Positions 1 through 10,739 of a stretch of 64,000 bases of DNA are shown piece by piece. A program made the position numbers and the translations under genes. The notes beneath the pieces were generated by a model. That model had not been told where the DNA came from, made no database searches, and worked only from the letters and a program-made list of their open reading frames with translations. Source of the stretch: Epiperipatus broadwayi (taxonomy: Eukaryota; Onychophora; Udeonychophora; Euonychophora; Peripatidae). Location: contig JAQFVV010006220.1 in assembly GCA_028023455.1 (NCBI GenBank), positions 10,747,916-10,811,915 of the forward strand, given 5' to 3'. Every line of letters begins with the position of its first letter. The stretch's first letter is position 1.

Positions 1-737
1 AAGATTGGTATTCTGTTGGCCGATTTATTTATCTATCCGGAGGTTTTTGCTTTAACTGGTCCTCAATGTAGAAAATGATAGTTCATTTCTCCTTCTTTCT
101 TAGTAGAACTGAAGGGATTGAAGAATGCGTCTTTTCAATCCCTTCTCCTTCACCTCCGCACTAACACATATCTGTCTCACATCTCTCAATAATCATAAAT
201 CAATAATTTTCAAACTTGTCCTTTTATATTAATTTTGTGGATTGAATTGACATTATGTCATCGATGTGATGGTCCTTTCGCTGAGATCCGATTCCATTGT
301 TTCTCTCTCCTATCTGACCGCTGTTTATACATATAAATGCCCAAGGCTAGTTTACTAATTAAAATAATCATTTCCATTTTCTGATTACTTAATGTGTTTT
401 CCAAAATTAAAGATATATTTTTATCTCTAAATCTTTTTAAGATTTAGTTTTAAAATACTTTTTCTTTAATAAAATTTTATTTTAATAATTTTTCATCTGC
501 GCGATTTTATATATATATATACAAGTTTAAGATTTTCAATTTTTATGTCTAACAAAAAAAAAAAGAAGTTTTTAAATGTGAACTTTTTATTTTAACTTTA
601 TGTTTAATAATAAAAAACAATGTAACGATGTCTGTGCTCGTTACACTATGGACATAAACTTTATAGTTATAGTTATTAATTATGTATGTCATGGGTTATG
701 TTTGACCACAGTTAAATCAATCAATGACTGTTGAATT

Positions 738-1169
738 TTATTTATGAAACAGATAATTGCAGAAAACATGGATAATCCAAAATAATTTGACATGACACCA
801 ATAATGTCTAGAAAAATCAACTAAATGTCTGGAAATAATTTTGTTTGAGAGTTCATAAGAAGTCCATTTGTCAGACCATACTTTTTTATTTGTTTGAATG
901 ATTTGGAAAAGCAACCATAAATGATATCTTGATTTGACATATAACTTTTTTAGTGAAATTATATCTTGAATTAGTAATATGTCTGATATACTTAATAGGC
1001 TTTTTATATATTTTCTGTGAAATAACTTGTTTTCCTTTATCTGATGGAAGAATATATAAAAGAAGAGAAATCCAATGCAAAGAAATAGATTTGAATGTGA
1101 CTGACAATGCATCACATGACTACTATTTCCTATGCTTACATGATTCTTTAATGGTAGCAATCTCTCCAT
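738..1169 (-). CDS. Unassigned 143-codon open frame, probably not a gene
   Basis: This minus-strand frame is long for such AT-rich DNA. Its product is rich in His, Phe, Ile and Lys and has two hydrophobic stretches (around residues 28-40 and 125-143). No motif ties it to a family I know. Its first codons lie in the arm of the family A palindrome starting at 1112. I would treat it as a transposon remnant or chance frame unless a homologue is found. Confidence 0.15.
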   Translation of the reverse strand: MERLLPLKNHVSIGNSSHVMHCQSHSNLFLCIGFLFFYIFFHQIKENKLFHRKYIKSLLSISDILLIQDIISLKKLYVKSRYHLWLLFQIIQTNKKVWSDKWTSYELSNKIISRHLVDFSRHYWCHVKLFWIIHVFCNYLFHK

Positions 1170-1640
1170 ACAACAGTTAATAGGTTCCAGAAAGTTTGTG
1201 CCTAAAATCTCTATCTAGTTCTTATTCAGCCATTATTCTCAGACTAATTTTTATTGGGTTGCTTTCATCAGTAATGAGTCTTGAATATGAGACCACTGCA
1301 CACAGATCTTAGGATCTAATGCAACACTCTAGAAAATAAAGAAATTAGCTTGAATTAAAAATATTATTGTGTTTTCATTTGGGCTCATTACTTTATAGCT
1401 AACTAAAAAGGTAAAAATGGCTACTAGAGTTTTGCATTAGATCCTAAGTTCTACGTGAAGTACTATCAGATCCAGTATTCTTCTCTGATGAAAATCACAA
1501 GCTAGAAATTAGTCTGAGGATACTGGATAAGTAGGTATTAGATAGGAATTTTTTACACAAATCTTCTGGCATCTATTGATTCCTATGTCTTGTACTGAGT
1601 AGTACTATTGTATAGAGAGTTTGAATACTGTTAATATTAA
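1112..1640. mobile_element. Palindromic MITE-like element, family A copy 1
   Basis: The left part (from TCACATGACTACTATTTCC) and the right part are diverged inverted copies: TTAGGATCTAATGCAACACTCTAG near 1310-1333 is mirrored by CTAGAGTTTTGCATTAGATCCTAA near 1424-1447, and matching continues outward through CAGACTAATTT and ATAGAGAGTTTGAATAC. No coding capacity is seen. A second copy is at 7.8-8.5 kb. The family has no name I can give; a non-autonomous DNA transposon is the likeliest class. Confidence 0.6.
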
Positions 1641-2099
1641 AATGTATATTAAGAAATACTTTTTTTTAACTTTAGCAGGGTTATTAATATGGTCAAATTG
1701 CACTTTCAGTAATGAATAGCATAAATATTGTACAGAAGCATTATATTTTTATACATTTTAAATCTACAATACAGCATATTCAAAATAATAATTACACTTT
1801 ATTTTAGAAAAAAAAAGAACATAATCCCCTGCCCCACTTCAATATCCCACACCAAACAAAATTAATAACTTGTTTTTCTATTATGCTTTATGTGCTAAAC
1901 CCTATAAATTAATTAAATTTCTACTTATGTATGTTTCAACTTACATAATGTACTTTTTAATATAAAATACTGCAATAATATCATCTTTCAATAGTGATTG
2001 ATTTAGATATCCATAATATTATAATCCCAAACTAATGTATATAAATTTCATTTGTTTATTTATTTTTAAAATTCAAGTGATAAAAAAAATCTTATTTAA

Positions 2100-3160
2100 A
2101 TTATGGAAAATGAAAAAGAATTAGATATGTTAAGACATGGAAAGACTGTATTAAAGTTTCTGTCACATCAAAAATTGATCAAAATAAATCTATAATGACA
2201 ATGTCAGAGAGCCTAATGATAGAAATTAAACAACACCAAAAAATGTGTCAAGAATCAAATGAAAATGAACTAAAATCAACAAGAATTTATGCAAATAATT
2301 AAACAGGGCAGGGAAGAGTTTAAACAAAGCTATAGGTAGTTAATATAAAAATAAATCTAATTCAGGAAATATTTTAGATGACAATTAAAACAAAGCAAAG
2401 AAGAGATTAAACCAGATAGGCACTGAGTTCAGGAAATCTTAGTTGTGAAGATAGAAGAGAATCCATGTGAATTAGAAGATAGATTAGAATGCCAAAATAA
2501 AAATAAAGGTAGCATTCTAGAAACTAGGTTATTTGAGTATCAACAAACTAATGATAAAGAGTTCAAGAAGCTACAGGATAGACAGGAACAAGATATCCAA
2601 AGTTTGAAAACTCAGTTAGAGTGAAATCATTCATATTATATTAGTTTACTATGATGCAATCCAAAGTAAATGATCAGGTTTCTTTCAAAGGAAATTCCAT
2701 CAAAATCTTAAATAGTGGTGATAGATATGATTTTGTCATTAGAGGTAAAACCTTTAAAAAATAAATGTTTTATCATCATGAAATATGCTGTCGCAAATGT
2801 AGGTACTTTGACTGGTGATATAAAAATTTGTCTCAATCACATTGCAAGTCCATTAATATGTGTTGGATTTGTGAGATTAGTGATTTAGAAAATATAGTTT
2901 ATTGCAAGGCCATGACTAAATGTGTCAAACATTATGGATATAATAGTAAATGTCTAAATTATGATGACTATATTTATAGTTTTATCTGGTATAAAGAATC
3001 AATATTCATCAGAAATAAAAAGATTAATTTTATTAATCAAAATTTATACAACTTATATAACACTATATACTTATTTTTCAAATACCAGTTAGAATGAAAT
3101 GTAAAAATGCTAAGGAATATCATTGCTGTAGGATATTTATTTTGTTAATTGTAGTCTGTT
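2100..3160 (+). pseudogene. Decayed retroelement ORF with coiled coil and zinc-finger-like stretch
   Basis: Several interrupted plus-strand frames carry heptad-like, charged sequence: around 2195-2270 LMIEIKQHQKMCQESNENEL, and around 2457-2622 a stretch ending LQDRQEQDIQSLKTQLE. From about 2828 a frame has CWICEISDLENIVYCKAMTKC, with cysteine spacing like a degraded PHD or CCHC finger. A coiled coil followed by a Cys-rich finger fits a gag or LINE ORF1 protein. AGGGTGGGATGTGTGATGTAC at 3321-3341 resembles a purine tract followed by an LTR start, but no second LTR was found. The class is uncertain. Confidence 0.4.
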
Positions 3161-3339
3161 TTTTTTAAAAAGGGCAAGATGCCAAATTGCACATAATCAT
3201 TAACTTACTTCGTTGTTGTGATAGTTTAGTTTTGCTTAACCAAAAGTTATTCATAGAATATTTAGTTGGTAATGTTAATCTTATGTTAATTGTTTTGAAT
3301 TGTTTTCTTTATTTATATTAAGGGTGGGATGTGTGATGT

Positions 3340-6300
3340 ACACATATTACCATCTGTAGTATATAAATAATTAAATAGAAAAAGCAATTAAAGGTCATAT
3401 ATTTAATAAAAATATTTATTGTTTTGAATTAATCTGGAATAAGTGAACCATTTATCTTATTAAATTTAAAAAATAAAATAAAATATTTTGTTAAATGATT
3501 ATTGAATGATAAAAATGCCTTATTAAAATTAGAAGAGAGTCACATGTTTACCATCCAGTTTTTAAAAGAGAAAAAGTCTGCATTTTGTTTTGCTATAGCT
3601 ACAGAAACTATTTTAGCAAGAAGCCAAACTTTCTTTTGTTTAAAAATTTGTGTTTATTTTACCCTACTTTTATAAATGTATTTGAGATATATAGCAAAGA
3701 AATATGAACTGTAAGACAACTTAGAGAAAAGGGCATGAACTCCCTCTTCATTTGGAATCTTTATGATTAAAATGAAATGAATATCAAAAATGCTATGCTG
3801 ACTGCCATATAACGAAGATCATTAAATTCACCATGGATTGTAATATCAACAAGAATAGTAATGGGATTTCATCTAATGATTCAAATTGCTTATGGATCCC
3901 TATGTTTGTGTTCTGCTATCAAAAAAGGTAATACCAAAGGAAACTCTGTACAATAATGGAATATCAACTGAAGTCATATACATGCAAAACTGTGATAACA
4001 CAAGCTAATAAAAATCTTATTTTAAATTACCACTATCAGAAAAGTTTCATTTCTTAAAAAAAGGAAATGGTTAAAAAAAGCATAATGATAACTTTAATGA
4101 TAAAACATTTATTAAAATCTTTTTTTATTAATGATTTTATTATAAAAAATTTTTATCTTATCATTTAATATAGGCTTAAATAATAGACAGACATAGTTAA
4201 GATTTAAATCAATTGTTAAAGTATTATTTTTGTGTGATAAAGAGTCTATGTTTAACTCTTTTATGACTGTATGCTTTAATGATCTAAAATGCATATCATA
4301 TCTATTAATTCCAATCTTAACAAGAAAAGTGTATGATGGGGAGGAATTATAAAACTATATGATAGGATATGAGATTGTAATTGGTAAATTAGAATTATGA
4401 TCTGTATTTTATCCATCTCTATGAGTTAATGCTTATTTTAATAATTATGTTATTATTATTAACCTAAATACTTCTATTTTCCTATTGCATCAATCACTAT
4501 AAAATTATTTTATTACACAATTTATTTTACAATTAAGATAATTTCATACTATACTTTATTGTCAAGTAAGTCATCATTTACTGAATTGTATCTTGTTTGA
4601 CAAGCAAGATACTTATGCTTTGGACCATTAGAACCTTAAAAATCCACAAGACCATTATAAATATAATATAAACTGCCATAAAACCATTTGTGGGTCAACA
4701 TATGTATTTGTCCTACTTTAGTTATATATTTTGGTTGCCTTAATACAATATTTATGTAATATATTTTAGACTGCCTAAATATTTAGTGCATAAGTGGAGA
4801 AAACCACTTAGTAATTTTATCTATTATATGTTGTTGCCCAAATCTATGAGGCATTTGCAGGCCAGCTAGATTTTCTCAGTTATTATATTTCATTATATTC
4901 ATGATTACACAAATATGCAAACTATATCTTTATATTTTGGCAGTCTTTATTAGGTTTTCTTTGCATTTGGCTCATCCAACAAGAAAATATTGCTATTTCT
5001 GAGAAAATATTTTAGAATAGTTTTCTTATATATATATATTGTAACAGGATCACCATTTTTTATCTATAATGCGATACACACATATATAAACATGAACATA
5101 TATATGTGTGTCATGTATATTTTATTTCTGTTTTTCCTTTTAATTCAACAACCCTTTTTTTATTGGAATTGATAGCATCCAGTCAAGTTTGTAAAAATGG
5201 TTACATTAGTACATTGGACTGTTAATATAATGTAATTCCCTTTTCGGATTGTAGAATTTGACAAACACATAAAAAAAAATTAGATTAAAACATTTGAAAA
5301 TTCAGTATTTTTTGACCAGCATATTTATGAGCATCACTTTATGACCTCAAGTGCCATAAGAATTATGCTAGGAGAGCTGGAATACCAATATGTAGAATTA
5401 TAAGATAGTAATCCTTGACTAGCTCACTCAGGATGGGTGATTATTTAATCATGGGAAATGTATGGGGGGTTATACTACACAAGACACACTTTCTTCAATC
5501 AAATAGTTATTACATTAATTTTAAATTCTAGTAATCTAACAAACTCAAAAACAAAGAAATAACACAAATAGACATAAGTTTCATTTAACTTTAATCTTAT
5601 AACTTTTATTTCTATATTATTTATATGACCCGATTATTTTGTGCTCAAAATGATGAGAAAAGCATGCATACACACACACACTGCATAGGAATATAAAAAA
5701 TGCAATAGAAAATCCAAATAAAAAGGAAAATAATATCAGATTTATCCGGATACACAATAAAAAAATCACTTTAAGTTTAGAAGAAGAATTAATTAATAAT
5801 GTTTATGTGGAAAGTTTTTGTGTAGTTAAAAACACACTAACATTTGAAATATTAGACAAATATAGGTGGTAAATGTGCACATTATCTAAATTTTTTCTTC
5901 CCTGTGGAAAACTAAAGGTGAAATACTTCTTTTTAATATGTATTGCATTCGATATAATGGCCATAGAAGTAGGTGATTTTGGCCGTCCGATTTGCTTTAA
6001 TGATTTTCTATCTGCTAAATATTGTTGGAGCTTGATCTTGGCATTGAAGTGACTAGTTTCCATTAATGATATTCACTTATCCTGCAGCAATTTCAGAATC
6101 TTTAGAGGCGAGATTGTAAAGACTAGCATGCTTATGACTCTACCCCAACCTGTCCATAATTGATGAAGATCTTTCCATTTCTATGGATGAAGCGAATCAA
6201 TATTATTTTCTTTAAATCAAATCCAGATTCTTTTTGAACAAAAGCAAAAGCTTTTAGCACCTCAAAATTATTTTTATTCTCCTTAATTAAATTCTTGAGA

Positions 6301-7200
6301 TATAGATCAAGTTATTTTTCAAGATTTTTTTTCATTTAATCTCTCCAAAATAAAATTTAAGGGCTTCCATCTTGAAAATAAAAGATATCTCTATACCAGT
6401 GTTTTTTTTTTGTTTTCTCTCTTTTTTCTTCTATATTATTCCATACAGCAAAATATATACATGCGTTTCTATAAAACAAAGAGCACACATACCCTCACCC
6501 CTCCTGTTTATTTTAATCTTTTAAATCTCTACTTTGAATTATAAATATAAATATGAAAAATAAATAAATAAATTCAATTAATTGGTCTATATTGACGCAT
6601 ATATAGGAAAGCTTACTTTTTGAAAGAGGAATCGAACTCAGCCCTGTTTTAATATATATATATATATTGTAACCCTTTGATTGGTTATTCATGATAGGAA
6701 TAGAATATAAAATGTTTATTATAGCTCCAAAATTTAAAATTGAGATAATAGTAGTGCTACAAATTTTGGTATAACATGAATAAATAACTTAGTGCATAAA
6801 GATTAAATATAGAATTCTGTAGAGATTTAATAACCATCTTTATTTGTAATCATTTATATTATAATACATCATATAATTTCAATGTAATAGTTGTCAACTT
6901 AAATAAATGTTGTTACTTATAAAGTTGGCTTTAATTTATTTTTATTACAATATTTCTTTAAAAGCTAAATATATAGAATTTTAGTAAATAAAAAAAGAAA
7001 CAATTAGAGATCATTAGATAATAATTTATTTTAAAATTATCATAATAATAATATATTTTAAGTATAAATATTTCTTATTAAACTTTATACTTAAATTCAA
7101 TTAATAATATCATATATTAAAAACATAATTGTATTTAATACTTTAGTTTTAAAGAAATGATTTAATTTAGTTTTGATTGTAAAATATTTATTGATTTTAA
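3340..7200. other. AT-rich non-coding stretch
   Basis: No coding signal is recognised here. The 86-codon minus frame at 5803-6063 and the short plus frame at 4990-5172 have no family features. The region contains short (TA)n runs at 5027-5040 and 6651-6667, each followed by TTGTAAC, and a short CA run at about 5670-5682. A tRNA B-box-like GAGTTCGATTCC on the minus strand near 6630-6641 suggests a decayed SINE. Confidence 0.5.
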
Positions 7201-7804
7201 TTATTTTAAATAGAGACAGAAAAATATTTATTTAAAAGTTGTAATAGTTGATTTGAGATATTGGCCAATGAGATTTAAGTAAGTAGTTTTGTGATGTCAC
7301 TTTAACCTGGGGTATTTAAGAGAAAGAGGTGAGCAGATGATAGAGGTATGGATTCATGAAAAATATAAAGCACGGAGCTGTTTCAATTTCATTTCTCAGT
7401 AAAAAATTATAGAACTTTTAAAAATAGTTAAAGTTTTAAATGGAAAATAATATCTAAAAAGTGGGTTAAGGATATAAAATATATTAATCATTAATGTCAC
7501 AAAGTGAGTTTAAACCAGTTTCTTTAATGCAATCCTGATCATCTTCTTTTAATTTAGAATGATACCTAAATGAAGTTTAAAAAAAAAAGCTGAAGTTATT
7601 ATTCTTATTTGGGATAATCATGAGAAAGAAAAGACAACTATTTTTCCTTAAAAAAGATATGTGTTCACATAAGAAAATTCATCTATTTATGTCAAATTAA
7701 ATAATTTTATTAGTCATATATTAAAAGCAAGAAACAAGTCTAAAATCCCTAGAAATAAATTGTTAAAACTTGTAAAAGTATTTTATCAGATTTTAAAAAT
7801 AAAG

Positions 7805-8464
7805 TCACATGATCACCATTTCTTATGCTTGCTCATAACTGTTATTAAAACAGACAAAGCTCTCCATACAGTAGTGCCACTCAGTGCAAGCCAGAGTAAA
7901 CAATGGATGCCAGAAGACTTATGCATAAAATCCCTATATAGTGTCTACTCATCCAATATCGCAGACTAGTTTCTAGCTTGTGGCACTATTGTATGAAGAG
8001 TTTTGCCTGCGTTAACAATAGTTATGAGCAAAATAAGAAATGGTGATCATGTGATGGTTAGTAGTTTAATACCAATTCTACCTAATAGAAAAGTGGCAGC
8101 TATGGCTATTAGAGAACCAATAACACCAAAATATATGGGTACTGAACTGAGTTCAGACCTATATGACTATATAAGCTACTGAGCTTTGGATTGAAAATAT
8201 TATTGTGTTTTTAATTTTAAACTCATAATTTTGTAGTCAAGTGGAGGTAAAAGGTGGCTGCTAGAGGGTTGTATTAGATCCTAAGAGATGCAGTGTTCTC
8301 AGGTCCAAGGCTTCTCATTGATGAAAACCACAAGTTAGAAACTAGTCTGGGGATATTGGGTGAGTAGGCACTAGATGGAGATTTTATGCACAAGTCTTCT
8401 GGCATCCATTGATTATTCTGGTTTGTACTGAGTGGCACTACTGTGTGGAGAGTTTTACCTGTTT
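7805..8464. mobile_element. Nested palindromic MITE-like element, family A copy 2
   Basis: An inner palindrome, 7805-8054, begins TCACATGATCACCATTTCTTA and ends with its complement. Its inner segment (GCCAGAAGACTTATGCATAAAA and on) is also mirrored by 8330-8462 (TTTTATGCACAAGTCTTCTGGC). Thus at least three related arms are stacked, as if one copy had inserted into another or been rearranged. The open frame at 7760-7969 on the plus strand runs through an arm and is not a gene. Confidence 0.65.
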
Positions 8465-8479
8465 AAAAAATAATGATTG

Positions 8480-9740
8480 AGAATGATAAGTCTAATGAAA
8501 ATTAATATTCTGTTTGAATGGGATAATTGACATGTGATAAATATCTTGAAAAATTTTGAAGAAGAAAATATTTAGCATATATTTAATAATGAATATAAAA
8601 GAGGACAAATAAAAGATAAATTAATATTTCTCATGTTTTCATATAAAATAAAATCTTATTATATTATTATAGGGAAGGAATAGTAAAAAGGGGAAGGTTA
8701 ATTGAAAAAGTCTGTTAAACTTTTTGATAGTAGATGACAATTATGAAGAAAGTTAAATGAATTTATTCATATGTACTTAAATTTTACATGATTACTAAGT
8801 AAGAAAAAAGTGAAGAAATAAGTTGAAGTAAACTTATTGATGAATAAATTAAACTAAATAAAGTTTTGTAACATGGAAAAATAATATGAAGATGTATTGA
8901 GATTTGTTATGGAAAAATATGAAGATGTACTGAGAAAATTTATTAAACACTTTTGTTAATGTATTTTTCAAGAGTATAATTATGCGCATGTAACTTTAAA
9001 CTAGTCAAGAAGGAAGTATGCATCCAATTCAGAATTTTTGTCCAGTTAATGTTGTGCTTATTTGTCAAATGTTTTGTTCAAATATACATATGTTCTAGCA
9101 GAAAGAGGATATGAAAAGTACTAAAACTTGCAAAGAATGATGAACTCTATTGGGTTATCATGGTAGTATTAAACTAGGGATTGAAATGGGTTATAAAAAA
9201 CAGAGGTTAAAAGATTTTAATTTTAAATTTATTATTAATTTTTTTTTGTTTGATATGAAATACAAATGCTAGGTATTATAGTTAGTAATAATGTATTTTA
9301 TAATTTTATGAATTACCCTTAATGCCATTATAAGATAAGATAATGAAGCCTTATTTCCATACAATAAATTATGTAAAATAATAATTCTATATATAGAAAT
9401 AATTGCAGTAATTATTTCACTGTGAAAAAATATAGTAGCACATGAAACCCATCATTCTTCTTAAAAAGATATCAAGATATTTAAATTGGTTTGTTTTTGC
9501 CATTGGGTATATCTTATCTATTCATATATACATTGGTCTGTAGTGTTGAATGCTCAAATTGATCAAGATAAGATAGAATCTGGACTAAACTATTAGTTGA
9601 GATAAGTTGAGCTATTACAATTCTCCAATTGATAATCATTCATGCTAAAAGTTGACAGGTTTTTTGCCATCATTGGCTAACTAAGAATTTGAGCTATTTA
9701 ACATTATTTAACATTTGATTTTATTTGATAGTGGAGAGAT
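8480..9740. other. AT-rich non-coding stretch
   Basis: I see no gene, recognised element or long tandem repeat between the family A palindrome and the SINE-bearing inverted repeat. Only scattered short open frames and a near-duplicate phrase (AAAAATATGAAGATGTA-like, around 8877-8930) are present. Confidence 0.4.
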
Positions 9741-9748
9741 AATATATA

Positions 9749-10049
9749 GTTTAAACAGTAAAGATTTTTCATCCTAACACATGTGCTGTACTGTTTTTAT
9801 ATTATCTCAATGACAAGTCACTGTTTTTTTTTTTCCTATGTCATAGCATCGGCCGGGATGTGAACCCACAACTGTCTGCAACCAACTACTTGCTTGCATG
9901 GCGGCTGCAATACCTCTCGGCTAACAATGCAAGACTGTTTTGTGTCTTAATTTGATAGTTTCCTCAATACCCAACAAAACATCATTGAGATATTATTAAA
10001 AAAAAAATACAGCACATGTATTAGGATAAAAAATCCTTACTGTTTAAAT
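9749..10049. mobile_element. Inverted-repeat element carrying a SINE
   Basis: The left arm (GTTTAAACAGTAAAGATTTT at 9749 and on, through ATCTCAATGA at about 9812) and the right arm (TCATTGAGATATT at 9983 to TGTTTAAAT at 10049) are inverted copies of about 65 bp with few mismatches. A tRNA-like SINE on the minus strand with its poly-A sits between them. It looks like a small palindromic element interrupted by a SINE insertion. Confidence 0.65.
9846..9930 (-). mobile_element. tRNA-derived SINE, copy 1
   Basis: On the minus strand the unit starts GCATTGTTAGCCGAGAGGTA and ends GGCCGATGC, followed by TATGACATAGG and a run of A. It has an A-box-like TAGCCGAGAGG and a B-box-like GGGTTCACATCCC, the internal RNA polymerase III promoter elements of tRNA-derived SINEs. 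It shares head, B box and tail with copies at 52801 and 61109. It is not a functional tRNA: the anticodon region is not a clean stem-loop. Confidence 0.75.
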
Positions 10050-10067
10050 TAACATTATTTATATTTT

Positions 10068-10167
10068 ATTTTTTTTTTTCCAAACAAAAAAAAAAAAAAT
10101 TTAAAAAAAATTAAAAAAAAAAAACCACACCCCCCCTACTACCCCACCCCCCATCAACCAAACCAAA

Positions 10168-10198
<31 letters not shown>

Positions 10199-10735
10199 TT
10201 TAATAATAAAAAAATATAACCCAAAAAAAAAAAAACAATAAAAAATAATTTAAATATTCCAAAAATTAAAAAAAAAAAAGAATAAGAATTTAAAAAAAAT
10301 ATTTATAAAAAAAAAAAAAAAACAAAAAAAAAAAAAAAAATAACACCATAAACCCCACCCCAACAACCCCCCTTCTTCTTTTCTTTTTTTTTTCAAAAAA
10401 AATTAATAAAAATATTTTCAACTATCACCAAACCCTTCCCAACCAATCTCAAAAAATTATATAATTTTAAAAACTTTCTCCCTCTTCTTTTTTTTTTTTT
10501 TATTTCCATTTATTCTTTTTTAAATCTAAAAATATAAAAATAAATTTTTTCACCGAAAATAACAATACTACTTCTTTTTTTAATAATAAAAAAAAAAATA
10601 TTTTTTATTTCTTTAATTAAATAAAACACACCAGAAAATGTAACCAAACAGAGAGAAACAGCCCATTTTAAAAAATTTTTTAATATTTTTTCAATTTTGG
10701 AAAAAGGGGGGAACCCCGAAAAGGGCATCTAAAAT
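10068..10735. other. G-depleted homopolymer-rich patch, possible assembly artefact
   Basis: From about 10083 to 10507 the plus strand is nearly free of G and consists of long A runs with C clusters such as CCACACCCCCCCTACTACCCC. Poly-T runs follow near 10385 and 10490, and the end holds AAAAAGGGGGGAACCCCG at about 10698-10715. No other stretch has this texture. It may be a low-quality gap fill, or an extreme strand-asymmetric tract. The 72-codon minus frame at 10510-10728 inside it should not be read as a gene. Confidence 0.6.
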
Positions 10736-10739
10736 ACAA

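Noticed and set aside
738-1169. DDE transposase reading of the 143-codon frame (phrase VWSDKWTSYE)
   Set aside because: The phrase loosely resembles an ISXO2/Merlin-type block, but no other block of that family could be found in any frame nearby.
10510-10728. 72-codon minus frame
   Set aside because: It lies in the suspicious homopolymer-rich patch and has no domain or family signal.
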